This document shows, piece by piece, positions 1 through 8,521 of a DNA stretch of 64,000 nt (its first letter is position 1; each line of letters opens with the position of its first letter). Both the position numbers and the translations under genes were made by a program. This stretch comes from Chryseobacterium arachidis (GTDB lineage: Bacteria; Bacteroidota; Bacteroidia; Flavobacteriales; Weeksellaceae). The notes below the pieces were generated by a model. It saw only the letters and a list, made by a program, of their open reading frames with translations. It was not told where the DNA came from and made no database searches. The stretch covers positions 115,063 to 179,062 of the forward strand of contig NZ_FQUT01000011.1 in the NCBI RefSeq assembly GCF_900129245.1. Direction: 5' to 3'.

Positions 1-19
1 GATTTGGATTTAAATTTAA

Positions 20-844
20 TTAATGACCGTGAGCGGCGATACTCACTTCTTTCCAGTTTTGAATATCATTTAATCTTTTCGTGTAAACTTCATTCACAAC
101 GTGATAAGCAATTTTACCAAACAATAATCTTTGCGGAGGATTTTGGTTGTCGATAAGATTTAAAACAGGTTCTACTGTCGCTTCCGGTTTTCCCCAGGTA
201 TCCGGATTTTCTCCACTTTCTGCAAAAGCCGCACGCACCGGATTATAATCTGCAATATCCGAAGAAGTCTGAACCGCAGAAGCTCCCGCCCAATCTGTGG
301 CAAATCCGTTAGGTTCAATTAAAGTGGTTTTGATTCCCAAATGTGCGGTTTCCGAACCGATGGTTTCAATTAAACCTTCTACTGCAAATTTTGATGCGTT
401 GTACAATCCTAAAAGCGGTAAAGTTGTTAATCCCAAAAAACTGGAAATCTGAATGATATGTCCGTTTTTCTGTTTTCTCATCACGGGTAAAACGGCCTGT
501 GCTACCCAAAGTGAACCGAAAAAGTTGGTTTCCATCTGTTCTCTCGCCTGCTGTTCCGTTGTTTCTTCCGTCGTTCCGAATAAACCGAAACCTGCATTAT
601 TGATCAAAACATCAATTCTTCCGAAGTGTTTTTCCACCTGTTCCGTTACTTCAAAAACTTCTGAACGGTTGTTGACATCCAGCTTCAAAGGAAGAATATG
701 GTCTCCATATTTATCTTTCAAATCCTGTAAGGCAGAAACGTTTCTTGCTGTTGCCGCTACTTTGTCTCCTCTTTCCAAAAGTGCTTCTGCCCATAATTTT
801 CCGAATCCTTTTGATGCTCCTGTGATAAAAACTATTTTACTCAT
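20..844 (-). CDS. SDR-family NAD(P)-dependent oxidoreductase
   Basis: This 274-residue protein is a classical short-chain dehydrogenase/reductase, a soluble Rossmann-fold enzyme. Visible motifs are the nucleotide-binding TGASKGFG at residues 8-15, NNAG at about 82-85, the catalytic Ser in QISS at about 132-135 and YNASK at about 148-152. The substrate cannot be read from the sequence. It is a close paralogue of the SDR at 6777-7598 (both end in a KEVS-AAHG-like tail), and both share the same upstream operator. An intrinsic terminator separates it from the gene pair upstream, so it is probably transcribed alone from the promoter at 876-934. The ATG at 844 gives an intact N-terminal beta strand just before the glycine motif, which supports this start. 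Confidence 0.93.
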   Translation of the reverse strand: MSKIVFITGASKGFGKLWAEALLERGDKVAATARNVSALQDLKDKYGDHILPLKLDVNNRSEVFEVTEQVEKHFGRIDVLINNAGFGLFGTTEETTEQQAREQMETNFFGSLWVAQAVLPVMRKQKNGHIIQISSFLGLTTLPLLGLYNASKFAVEGLIETIGSETAHLGIKTTLIEPNGFATDWAGASAVQTSSDIADYNPVRAAFAESGENPDTWGKPEATVEPVLNLIDNQNPPQRLLFGKIAYHVVNEVYTKRLNDIQNWKEVSIAAHGH

Positions 845-875
845 TGTTTTAATTTTTTAGTGTTATTGAATGAAG

Positions 876-934
876 CAAAGTTATCATCAAACCCATCCGA
901 ATAGGTAGCCCATTTTAGCTGAAAAATAGCACAG
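876..934 (-). promoter_or_regulatory. promoter with TGnRCTA tandem operator (copy 1)
   Basis: Read on the minus strand, half-sites TGTGCTA (928-934) and TGGGCTA (907-913) lie 21 bp apart. They are followed 23 bp later by TAACTTTG (876-883), which fits the Bacteroidota -7 consensus TAnnTTTG. The ATG of the SDR gene is about 32 bp further on. The same arrangement stands before the genes starting at 2338 and 7598. Two direct half-sites two helical turns apart are typical of AraC-family activators, and two such regulators lie nearby. Confidence 0.7.
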
Positions 935-967
935 AAATACGTTTTGGAAAAAATTTCTCAATAAAAA

Positions 968-997
968 AAGTCTTCCGAAAATACATCCGGAAGACTT
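968..997 (-). terminator. intrinsic terminator
   Basis: The perfect 10-bp arms AAGTCTTCCG and CGGAAGACTT enclose a 10-nt loop and are followed by a T-run on the minus strand. It lies just past the stop of the 1034-1573 gene and ends that two-gene unit. Confidence 0.85.
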
Positions 998-1033
998 CCA
1001 CTTAAAACTAAATACTTATTATTAAAACACTTT

Positions 1034-1573
1034 TTAAACAGCCTGTGCCAAAGGAAAATCAATAGGAATCTGAGTGTTGGCAAATACATAGTTGGTAAAG
1101 CTTCTCAGCGCCACCAAAGCTGTCAGTTCAATCAATGCTTTTTCGTCGTATCCGGCGTTGAAGAAATTTTCTAAAGCTCCGTTTCCTGCATTGCCTTTAT
1201 TGTTCGCAATAGACTGAGCCAACTTAATCGCAGCGTCTAATTTTCCCTCTGAAAAACTTCCTTTTCTGATTTCCAGCGTATCATCTTCTGTAAAGCCTCT
1301 CATTTTCGCTAAAGTCGTGTGTGCCGCCAAACAGTAATCACATTCGTTGACTTGTGAAACAATTAGATTAATAGCTTCTCTTTCTTTTGCGGTAAATGAT
1401 GAATCGTGAGCCAGAGAAGCTTCAGTTTCCAACATCGATTTTAAAGCGGATGATGAATAACCAATGGTTGCATACAAATTGGGAATTTTCCCCATTTTTT
1501 TCTCTACAGATTCTAAAATGCTCTGTGCACCAAAACTTAGCTGTTCTTTTTCAGGTACTGAAATTGTTTTCAT
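1034..1573 (-). CDS. carboxymuconolactone decarboxylase / AhpD-like protein
   Basis: This 179-residue protein has the CMD/AhpD-fold signature: ECDYCLAAHT at about residues 77-86 gives the CxxC pair and the following His of peroxidase-related CMD proteins. The family includes alkylhydroperoxidase-type enzymes that use the CxxC pair as a redox centre, so a role in peroxide or electrophile defence is likely, though the exact reaction is unknown. It lies 30 bp downstream of the 1604-2338 gene on the same strand and is probably co-transcribed with it from the operator-bearing promoter at 2384-2441. A terminator follows directly. Confidence 0.88.
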   Translation of the reverse strand: MKTISVPEKEQLSFGAQSILESVEKKMGKIPNLYATIGYSSSALKSMLETEASLAHDSSFTAKEREAINLIVSQVNECDYCLAAHTTLAKMRGFTEDDTLEIRKGSFSEGKLDAAIKLAQSIANNKGNAGNGALENFFNAGYDEKALIELTALVALRSFTNYVFANTQIPIDFPLAQAV

Positions 1574-1603
1574 TTTATGATTTTTAATGTTATTTTTTAT
1601 AAT

Positions 1604-2338
1604 TTATTTTTCAAATTTTACATCCAGAATATCTATGGAAACCAGTACAAAATCTTTGTTGTAAGAGTTATCTTCATCATTCAGAACATAAATATTTCTT
1701 TTAGTTCCGGTTTTTATGCCTTCAAATTCTTTGTAGTCCTCAATAATCTGTGTTGCAGAAGAACCGCCCAACACTTCAGGCCAATAATCGTGGCGTTTTA
1801 AAAGTCCGTCTTCATTAAAATAAAAGAGCTGTCTTTTGCTGTGCGTAGCGAAACCATCGGGATAAATCACTTCTAATCTATCCAATATTTCACCGTTTTC
1901 ATTCCAAAATCCAAGATGATTAATTTCCACTCCCGGAACCAGAAAATTAAACGGAGCCGTTGCGTAATTCCAGGTTGCATAGCTGGAGAAATAAATAAGC
2001 TGAGCCTTTGTCCAAGGCGTTTCCACCGTATGGCCTTTAAAAGATTCTCTCGGGTTTTCCAAAGATTCTATAAGTTGTCCGTTTTCGTCAAATAACTGAA
2101 CTTTTCCGGGTTCAAAAGATGAGGTATAATTTTCTTTAAAAATATTTTCCCATATGCTTTTCTGCTCTTTTAAGGAACCGATAAACAGTACATCGCTTAA
2201 TGCATTTTCGTGTCCTTTCATTCCCCACACCGCGCCACCGATTTGGGTATGGATTTTTACCGTCTGAAATTCCGCAGCACTTTTAATTCCGTGAGCGTTT
2301 AAAATTTTATTGACCAATGTTTGAGTTGAAGTTTCCAT
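1604..2338 (-). CDS. conserved hypothetical protein
   Basis: This 244-residue soluble protein has no signal peptide or membrane segment and I do not recognise its family. The N-terminus resembles the outer-membrane-lipoprotein-like fold of some uncharacterised proteins (VNKILNAHG opening, then alternating beta strands rich in aromatic residues), but no catalytic motif stands out. It is the first gene of a two-gene unit with the CMD-like protein, expressed from a promoter with the TGnRCTA tandem operator. That context ties it to the neighbouring SDR genes, suggesting a part in handling a small organic or redox-active compound. This is inference from context only. Confidence 0.75.
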   Translation of the reverse strand: METSTQTLVNKILNAHGIKSAAEFQTVKIHTQIGGAVWGMKGHENALSDVLFIGSLKEQKSIWENIFKENYTSSFEPGKVQLFDENGQLIESLENPRESFKGHTVETPWTKAQLIYFSSYATWNYATAPFNFLVPGVEINHLGFWNENGEILDRLEVIYPDGFATHSKRQLFYFNEDGLLKRHDYWPEVLGGSSATQIIEDYKEFEGIKTGTKRNIYVLNDEDNSYNKDFVLVSIDILDVKFEK

Positions 2339-2383
2339 TTTTTTAATTTTTAAGTATGATTAAATTGTTTCGTTTTGTTGATA

Positions 2384-2441
2384 CAAAGTTAAATCTGCTT
2401 CAAGCCTAAAGTGTAGTTCATTTCAGCGGAAGAATAGCACA
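2384..2441 (-). promoter_or_regulatory. promoter with TGnRCTA tandem operator (copy 2)
   Basis: On the minus strand, TGTGCTA (2435-2441) and TGAACTA (2414-2420) lie 21 bp apart, followed after 22 bp by the -7 box TAACTTTG (2384-2391), upstream of the gene starting at 2338. The bases around the distal half-site (TTCTGTGCTATTCTTCCGCT) are identical to the copy at 7641-7698. The site sits in the divergent gap shared with the SDR at 2551, so it may affect both directions. Confidence 0.72.
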
Positions 2442-2550
2442 GAATTACCAACTGAAATCGTAGAAATGTATAAGACATTCCGTAAAATCGACAAGCGATT
2501 CGTCTTTGCTTATTGGAACTTTGTCTAAGAAATTCTAAAACAAATTCATT

Positions 2551-3354
2551 ATGAAAAATACAGTATTCATCACCGGTGCGTCATCGGGATTGGGAAAAGC
2601 AAGCGCTAAATTATTTCAGCAAAGCGGATGGAATGTCATCGCCGCAATGCGTTCGCCGGAAAACGAAAAAGAACTGAATCTTCTTGAAAATGTTCTGTTG
2701 GTAAAACTGGATGTCACCAATCCACAGCAAATTCAGGAAGCGATAACACAAGGAACAGAAACATTTGGCTCACTCGATGTTCTGTTAAACAGCGCAGGCT
2801 ACGGATTGATGGGCGTTTTCGAATCTTCAAATCCTGAACAAATTCAGAAACAGTTTGAAGTCAATGTTTTTGGTCTGATGAATGTTACCAAAACCGTTTT
2901 GCCGATAATGCGAACCCAGAAAAAAGGAACCATCATTAATATTTCTTCGTTCGGAGGAATTACAGCGGGACCGTTTGCAAGTTTGTACAACAGCTCGAAA
3001 TTTGCGGTGGAGGGATTTTCCGAAGCATTGCATTTTGAAGTTTCTCCATTTGGAATTAATGTGAAAATTGTAGAGCCAGGAAGCATTGCTACTAATTTCA
3101 GAAGCGGAATCGAGATAATTCAAAATACGATTGAAGAATACAACACGGAATTGGCAGCATTTATCCCAAAATTCACCAAACGGACAGAACATCTTCCGAA
3201 AGCAAGCGCAGAAGAAGTTGCTGCAACTATTTTCGGCGCTGCAACCGACCGGCTTTCCAAATTAAGATATGTGATTGGCGAAGATGCGCAGTTTTACATT
3301 GATTTGAAAAATAAAAATTCTGAGGAAGATTTTCTGAAACTGATGCAGAATTAA
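2551..3354 (+). CDS. SDR-family NAD(P)-dependent oxidoreductase
   Basis: This 267-residue short-chain dehydrogenase/reductase carries TGASSGLG at residues 8-15, an NSAG variant of the NNAG motif at about 80-83, INISS around 130-134 and the active-site YNSSK at about 147-151. It is a more distant paralogue of the two minus-strand SDRs at 20-844 and 6777-7598. It is transcribed divergently from the 2338 gene pair. A weaker possible promoter, GAACTTTG, lies about 30 bp before the ATG. The substrate is unknown. Confidence 0.92.
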   Translation: MKNTVFITGASSGLGKASAKLFQQSGWNVIAAMRSPENEKELNLLENVLLVKLDVTNPQQIQEAITQGTETFGSLDVLLNSAGYGLMGVFESSNPEQIQKQFEVNVFGLMNVTKTVLPIMRTQKKGTIINISSFGGITAGPFASLYNSSKFAVEGFSEALHFEVSPFGINVKIVEPGSIATNFRSGIEIIQNTIEEYNTELAAFIPKFTKRTEHLPKASAEEVAATIFGAATDRLSKLRYVIGEDAQFYIDLKNKNSEEDFLKLMQN

Positions 3355-3370
3355 TCATTGTATTTTAAAC

Positions 3371-3506
3371 TGCAAAAGTCACAAAAGATTTTAATATTGA
3401 ATAAGCTTTAAAAAGCTAACAAAACTTTAATAAAGTAAATCAATCATAACATTTTGTAAACTTTTGAATTCCCTTTTCAAACATTTCTTTTGAGACTTTT
3501 GCGGCA
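3371..3506. repeat. dispersed palindromic repeat, family R1 (copy 1)
   Basis: The gap between the SDR and the AraC gene is bounded by imperfect inverted arms: TGCAAAAGTCACAAAAGAT at 3371 onward, and on the other side CTTTTGAGACTTTTGCGGCA ending at 3506. Reversed, the right arm reads TGCCGCAAAAGTCTCAAAAG, matching the left arm closely. Related arms occur at 7763-7927 and 41907-42051, and a divergent copy at 38973-39054. Confidence 0.65.
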
Positions 3507-3557
3507 AAAAATGTACTGTAATGAATATTATCTTTAAATTTAACTAAAATCAGAAAA

Positions 3558-4475
3558 ATGTCAGAAGCTTTTATTTCCATAAAATCTGTTGCAGACCTTC
3601 ATCGTTTTTACAATTACGGAAATCCAAAACATCCTTTGATTACGGTGATTGATCTGAAAAACGTAAGCCGATCCGACGAAAATTTCGCAGACTATCTGTA
3701 CACCCTTGATTTGTACACGATTGTTTACAAAAAATTTAAAGGAAGTTTAAAATACGGCCGTTCAAATTATGATTTTCAGGAAGGAACTTTGATGTTTACC
3801 GCTCCGAATCAGGTGATGAGTCCGAGTGCAGATACAGAGATTGAGGAAGGTTGGTTTCTGGCATTTCATCCTGATTTTATTTCCGGTTCAGATTTAGGCA
3901 AAAAAATTCAGAAATACAGCTTTTTCCAATACGAAAATAATGAGGCTCTTCACATTTCGGAAGATGAAAAAATTTTGCTTGATGAGGTTATTGTAAGAAT
4001 TAAAAAAGAATATTCCCAGAATATCGACCGTCATACGCAGGGATTGATTTTAAATCAGATTGAAATGCTTTTGAATTACTCCGACCGATTTTATGACCGA
4101 CAGTTTTTTACCCGCAACAAAACAGGAAACGATATAACACAACGTTTTGAAAGTCTCCTTAATGATTTTTTTAATGATGACCATCTGATAGAAAAAGGAA
4201 TTCCCGAAGTAAAATATTTTGCCGAAAAACTGAATCTTTCTTCCAACTATTTATCAGATTTGCTCAGTAAATTCACAGGCAAAACGACGATAGAACACAT
4301 CCATCTGAAGCTGGTCGACAAGGCAAAAAACATCCTTTTGGGAACGACAAAACCGGTAAGCGAAATTGCATATGAACTCGGTTTTGAGCATCCCTCTCAT
4401 TTTACCAAAATTTTTAAAACTAAAGCCGGAATTTCTCCGTTACACTTCAGAAAACAGTTTCCTGAGCAAAATTGA
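3558..4475 (+). CDS. AraC-family transcriptional regulator
   Basis: This 305-residue protein has an N-terminal effector domain of the cupin-like type common in flavobacterial AraC proteins and a C-terminal pair of helix-turn-helix motifs from about residue 200. The first HTH includes LSSNYLSDLLSKFTGKT and the second contains IAYELGFEHPSHFTKIFK, the classic AraC signature. It is a paralogue of the regulator at 4487-5395, which is convergent with it across an 11-bp gap. Either is a candidate for binding the TGnRCTA operators in front of the SDR genes. The inducer cannot be inferred. Confidence 0.94.
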   Translation: MSEAFISIKSVADLHRFYNYGNPKHPLITVIDLKNVSRSDENFADYLYTLDLYTIVYKKFKGSLKYGRSNYDFQEGTLMFTAPNQVMSPSADTEIEEGWFLAFHPDFISGSDLGKKIQKYSFFQYENNEALHISEDEKILLDEVIVRIKKEYSQNIDRHTQGLILNQIEMLLNYSDRFYDRQFFTRNKTGNDITQRFESLLNDFFNDDHLIEKGIPEVKYFAEKLNLSSNYLSDLLSKFTGKTTIEHIHLKLVDKAKNILLGTTKPVSEIAYELGFEHPSHFTKIFKTKAGISPLHFRKQFPEQN

Positions 4476-4486
4476 AACATTTAAAA

Positions 4487-5395
4487 TTACTTAACCGCTT
4501 CTTTTTTATACTGAACAGGCGTTACTCCCACCACTTTTTTGAATAATCGGGTAAAGTAAGACGGACTTTCGAAGCCTAAATCGTAGGCAATTCCTGCGAC
4601 ATTGCTTTCTGAGCTCAATAAGAGATTTTTTGCTTCTTTAATTAAGTAAATGTGAACGTGCTCCAATGCCGTTTTTCCGGTTTCCTGTTTCAAAATATCG
4701 CTGAGATAACGAGGAGAAACAGCTAATTCATTCGCCATAAAATTGACGGTAGGCAAACCATCTTCCACGTGTTTGTTTTTCTTAAAATAATTATCTAAAA
4801 CCGTAATGAATTTTTTAACCATTGTTCCGGAAACGTTGGAACTTCGATCTATGAACTGTCTTTTGTAAAAACGGTCAGAATATTTTAAAATAGAATCAAT
4901 ATGCGAAAGAATAATTTCTCGGCTGAACTCGTCAGAATTTTCTTCATACTCTCTTCTGATTTTCTCGTAAAGTTCCCACATAATCACTTCTTCCGAAGGC
5001 GAAATATGAAGGGCTTCATTGATTTCATATTCAAAATAGCCGTACTTTTTGATCTGTTCATTCAACGGATGTCCCGACAGATAATCTTCGTGGAAAAACA
5101 TTACAAAACCCTTTTCGGCAAACTGTACATTTTGCACCTCAATAATCTGTCTGGGCTTCATAAAAACGGCGGAACCGTTGTTGTGATCGTACTTGGTCTT
5201 TCCATACAACACGTAACCGGATTTGATCTTCTTTAAACCAATCATATAAAAATCTCCGGTAAAACGGTCTTCACCAACAGAATACGTCATCAGTTCTTTG
5301 CAGGTCATCAAACTCAAAAGAGGATTTTTCGGAGGTTCGAAACCGCTTTTCTCGTGAAGTTCAGTGATGCTTTTATAGTGATTGATTTTTTCCAT
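4487..5395 (-). CDS. AraC-family transcriptional regulator
   Basis: This 302-residue AraC-type regulator has the same architecture as its convergent neighbour: an N-terminal cupin-like sensing region (about 20-150) and a C-terminal double HTH with VSPRYLSDILKQETGKT and IAYDLGFESPSYFTRLFKK. It follows the broken exporter gene on the same strand after a 57-bp gap that contains a possible -7 box, TAAATTTG, so it probably has its own promoter. Its position behind an SDR and an exporter suggests local control of a detoxification or efflux response. The ligand is not inferable. Confidence 0.94.
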   Translation of the reverse strand: MEKINHYKSITELHEKSGFEPPKNPLLSLMTCKELMTYSVGEDRFTGDFYMIGLKKIKSGYVLYGKTKYDHNNGSAVFMKPRQIIEVQNVQFAEKGFVMFFHEDYLSGHPLNEQIKKYGYFEYEINEALHISPSEEVIMWELYEKIRREYEENSDEFSREIILSHIDSILKYSDRFYKRQFIDRSSNVSGTMVKKFITVLDNYFKKNKHVEDGLPTVNFMANELAVSPRYLSDILKQETGKTALEHVHIYLIKEAKNLLLSSESNVAGIAYDLGFESPSYFTRLFKKVVGVTPVQYKKEAVK

Positions 5396-5452
5396 ATTTA
5401 TTGGGGTTAGAAGTTTTAAGTATGATCAAATTTAGTAAATAAAAAGGAGCTT

Positions 5453-6678
5453 TTATATCTTGGATTTTATAAGATGAGAGGGAATTTCTGTATTGCTGGC
5501 AATTGCTTTTCTAAATAGTAAAATAACTATAAACAATGTTACCACAATAATAAAATTAACCAGCGAAAATGTCTGAATATCTTTAATTTCAAATAAATTG
5601 ATTAATCCGTAACCTGCAACTGAGCTTACCACATACACACCACCGCCCGTCAAACCGCTTGCAATACCCGCATTTGTCGTGAATCTCTGCAAACTGTACG
5701 CATAAACATTGTTGAAAATGAAACCCGATAAAAGATGTAGTGATAAAGTGAATCCCATTAAAAATACCAATCCGTCATACTTTGAAGTAACGGCAAACAT
5801 TGCAAAAACGATGATTAACTGCAAAATAATTGCAGCATTTATTTTTGCGAAAAGTCCTTTTTTAATCATTAATTTAGAAATAATTCCGCCACTCATCAGA
5901 GCAATTCCTGAAGCCAACGAGCTGTATCCTGTAACAACAGGTGAAAATCCGTATACTTTTTCGATGATAAACGGGCTTACCATTCCATAAATCACAAGAA
6001 GTGAATAACTTAAACCAATAATTATTAATCCCAAATAAAAATCAGGCGTTCCCAGCATTTTTCTGTAGACTGCTGTGATTTCTTTTCTTTTAAATACCTG
6101 AAAATTCTGTAGAGATTCTCCTGTAAACCGAAGTTCAAACAATAAAATGATGACGGTAAGAATTCCCAAGAGATAAAAATTGGACTGCCATCCGAAAAGC
6201 ACCTGCAAGTAACCTCCGATAAATGGCGCAACAATGGGTGCAGTTGCCCAGACAATCGAAAAAAGACTGGTGTAGTGTTTCAGTTTTTCACCTTTGTAGA
6301 GGTCAACAAAAAAAGCTCTTTTCCCTACGATAATTAATGAAACCGTGATTCCCTGAACGATTCTCATTAAATAAATCACATAAATTTCCGGAACTAAAGC
6401 AATAATAAAACTTGCCAAAGAAAAGGTAATCAATGCAAAAATATTGATTCTGTACCTTCCAAAACTGTCAAGGATACTTCCGATAAAAAGCTGCTGAATC
6501 CCGAACTTACCATAAATAAAAGCAACGAAATCTGCACTTTTTCAACCGGAACATTCAGATCTTCTGCCATCGCCGGAAGTGACGGAATGTAAATATCCGT
6601 TGTCAATCCACCCAACGGAATGAGTATAAATGCCAGCAATGTACTGATGTATAAATATTTTGTATTTTGAAATTTCAT
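5453..6678 (-). pseudogene. Bcr/CflA-type MFS exporter, single-base frameshift
   Basis: The two reading frames 6678-6430 and 6433-5453 together encode a 12-segment major-facilitator drug exporter of the Bcr/CflA subgroup. The N-terminal part contains GGLTTDIYIPSLPAM, a hallmark of the group. The frame breaks near 6493, where the plus strand reads CTGCTGAATC. Adding one G there restores SQLFIGSILDSFGRYR and joins the halves into about 408 residues, the usual family length. The rest of the gene has no other lesion, so this is either a very recent inactivation or a base-calling error. The ATG at 6678 (MKFQNTKYLY) fits the first membrane segment better than the upstream one. It lies behind an SDR-gene terminator and ahead of an AraC gene. 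Confidence 0.82.
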
Positions 6679-6726
6679 CGTGATAATTGATTTTATGTGG
6701 AAAACCCTTACATTTTTAAACAAAAA

Positions 6727-6757
6727 AAGTAAATCCAATCTTAAGTCGGATTTACTT
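6727..6757 (-). terminator. intrinsic terminator
   Basis: The arms AAGTAAATCC and GGATTTACTT (10 bp, perfect) enclose an 11-nt loop and are followed on the minus strand by a run of T. It ends the SDR transcript from 6777-7598 before the exporter gene. Confidence 0.82.
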
Positions 6758-6776
6758 AATTTTTCACGTTTTTAAA

Positions 6777-7598
6777 TTATCCGTGCGCAGCTTCGGAAAC
6801 CTCTTTCCAATCGTTCCAGACCTGAAGTTTTTCTGCATACACTCTTTCCGTTTTTCTCAATCCTACTTTTCCTAAGAATAAACGAAGTGGTGGATTTTCA
6901 CTGTCTATTAATTTCAAAATCGCAGGAACCGTTGCTTCCGGTTTTCCGTAATCTTCCGGCAATAAACCTTCTGCTTCTCCCAAACTTGATTTCAAAGCAT
7001 CGTAGGCCGGAATGGCATCGCCGTGAACGGCTGAACTTCCACCGAAATCGGTTGTATATCCGTTGGGCTCAATCATCGTTACATTAATTCCGAACGGTTT
7101 TACTTCTGTTGCTAAAGCTTCGCTGAAGCCTTCCACTGCAAATTTTGTCGCATTATAAATTCCTAAAGTCGGCAAACTCCAAACACCTAAAACACTTGAT
7201 AGCTGAATCACGTGACCGCTTCCCTGCGCTCTGAAAATCGGCAAAGCCGCCTGAGTAACCCAAAGAGTCCCGAAAACATTGGCTTCAAAAACATCTTTTG
7301 TAACTTTCTCACCCACTTCTTCCACCGCTCCGAAAACACCGTAGCCGGCATTATTAATTACAACATCCAGATTTCCAAAATGATTCTTCGCTTCATTTAC
7401 CGCTTCAAAAACCGCTTTTCTGTTTGTAATATCTAAAGAGATAGGAAGGAAAGAGTCAGGATATTGTTCTGCCAAATCTTTGTAAGCCTCAATATTTCTT
7501 GATGTTGCGGCTACTTTATCTCCTCTTTTAAGGAAAGCTTCTGTCCAAAGTTTTCCGAATCCTCTTGATGCTCCTGTGATAAAAATTGTCTTTTCCAT
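6777..7598 (-). CDS. SDR-family NAD(P)-dependent oxidoreductase
   Basis: This 273-residue short-chain dehydrogenase/reductase has TGASRGFG at residues 8-15, NNAGYG at about 82-87, the Ser of QLSS at about 132-135 and YNATK at about 148-152. It is the closest paralogue of the SDR at 20-844, sharing the length, the GFG form of the cofactor motif and the C-terminal tail, so the two probably arose by duplication. Its promoter carries the third copy of the tandem operator. The substrate is unknown. A terminator follows the gene, so it is probably monocistronic. Confidence 0.93.
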   Translation of the reverse strand: MEKTIFITGASRGFGKLWTEAFLKRGDKVAATSRNIEAYKDLAEQYPDSFLPISLDITNRKAVFEAVNEAKNHFGNLDVVINNAGYGVFGAVEEVGEKVTKDVFEANVFGTLWVTQAALPIFRAQGSGHVIQLSSVLGVWSLPTLGIYNATKFAVEGFSEALATEVKPFGINVTMIEPNGYTTDFGGSSAVHGDAIPAYDALKSSLGEAEGLLPEDYGKPEATVPAILKLIDSENPPLRLFLGKVGLRKTERVYAEKLQVWNDWKEVSEAAHG

Positions 7599-7640
7599 TT
7601 TTAAAAATTTTAATTGTTTTGTTTTTTAATTTTGATAAGA

Positions 7641-7698
7641 CAAAGTTATCTCGCATCGGAGCCAAACCTGTAGCTCAAATCAGCGGAAGAATAGCACA
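7641..7698 (-). promoter_or_regulatory. promoter with TGnRCTA tandem operator (copy 3)
   Basis: On the minus strand, TGTGCTA (7692-7698) and TGAGCTA (7671-7677) lie 21 bp apart, and the -7 box TAACTTTG (7641-7648) follows 22 bp later. The layout matches copies 1 and 2 to within one base. Confidence 0.72.
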
Positions 7699-7762
7699 GA
7701 ATTACGGAAGCTTTATGGCTTGTTTAAATTAAATATTTAATAAGTCTGTTTAAACTTTTTGT

Positions 7763-7927
7763 TTAACCACAAAAGTATCAAAAGATAAGCTAAACTTTTA
7801 TTTAAAGTTGGTGACTCTAAAAGAGAAAGATCACAATAGTTTAAAAAAATCTTCGATTTTTATTCTTTTGAGAACTTTAAATATTCTACTCACTGCCGTA
7901 ATGATCTTTTGTGACTTTTGCGGTTAA
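7763..7927. repeat. dispersed palindromic repeat, family R1 (copy 2)
   Basis: The left arm TTAACCACAAAAGTATCAAA at 7763 and the right arm ATCTTTTGTGACTTTTGCGG (ending TTAA at 7927) are near-inverse copies enclosing about 115 bp with no open frame. The left end is preceded by AAGTCTGTTTAAACTTTTT, a stretch that also occurs in related form beside other repeats of this window. It fills most of the gap between the SDR promoter and the quinone-reductase gene. Confidence 0.68.
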
Positions 7928-7950
7928 TTCTGAAATCAGTTTAAATAAGT

Positions 7951-8517
7951 TTATATATGATTTCTAAGATGTTCCTCAAAAGAAACCAGTTCCTGTTCAA
8001 TATTCGGATTTTTGAAAACATCATAAAAAGCAAACGTCGGTAATGGCTGAACGCCCACAAACTGAAGTGTCGCTGTGAAAGGTCTGATAAATTCTTCCAT
8101 CGAAAAACTTTCAAGCAGCTGACCTTCATTTCCAAAAGTTTCTTCGGGAGCATTCCAGGTATTCACAATGATTCCTTTAGATTTCAGAAGACCGCCAGTT
8201 CCGTAGTTTCTGCCACTATTCCTGCCGTCTCCGGCATAGATTTTTCCATAGCCGCTCATCAGAACTTTATCGATATAATCTTTTGTTTTGGCAGGCATTC
8301 CAAACCAGTTGACCGGGAAATGAAACAGGATGACATCAGCATTTACCCATTTTTCGATTTCCTGTGGAATTTCGTAGCCATTATCAATGACTGTTTCCAG
8401 AATTTCGTATCCTTTTACGTTGAAAGCCTGTTTACTTTTCTCAAAAATGGTTTTGTTAAGATTTCCTTCTGCAATTTGCGGCCATTTGATGTGCCCGTTG
8501 ATGATTAATGCTTTCAT
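7951..8517 (-). CDS. NAD(P)H oxidoreductase, flavodoxin fold (MdaB/NQO-like)
   Basis: This protein of about 188 residues opens with a beta strand and loop (MKALIINGH) typical of flavodoxin-fold quinone reductases of the MdaB/KefF group. It contains VILFHFPVNWFGMPAKTKDYIDKV (read in pieces), the conserved FP-W-MPA-KDYID motif of this family, at about residues 72-95. These are FMN/FAD enzymes that reduce quinones by two electrons and so avoid semiquinone formation. I chose the ATG at 8517, because the longer frame overlaps the upstream gene and adds residues before the first strand. It lies 4 bp after the enoyl-CoA-hydratase-like gene and is probably co-transcribed with it. Confidence 0.88.
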   Translation of the reverse strand: MKALIINGHIKWPQIAEGNLNKTIFEKSKQAFNVKGYEILETVIDNGYEIPQEIEKWVNADVILFHFPVNWFGMPAKTKDYIDKVLMSGYGKIYAGDGRNSGRNYGTGGLLKSKGIIVNTWNAPEETFGNEGQLLESFSMEEFIRPFTATLQFVGVQPLPTFAFYDVFKNPNIEQELVSFEEHLRNHI

Positions 8518-8521
8518 TGAA

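Noticed and set aside
453..860. 135-codon open frame antisense to the first SDR
   Set aside because: It lies wholly within the SDR gene on the other strand, with an amino-acid pattern expected of a shadow frame and no domain.
6430..6738. Separate small protein upstream of the exporter
   Set aside because: Its first 60 codons are the true N-terminus of the exporter and the rest is out-of-frame translation after the missing base.
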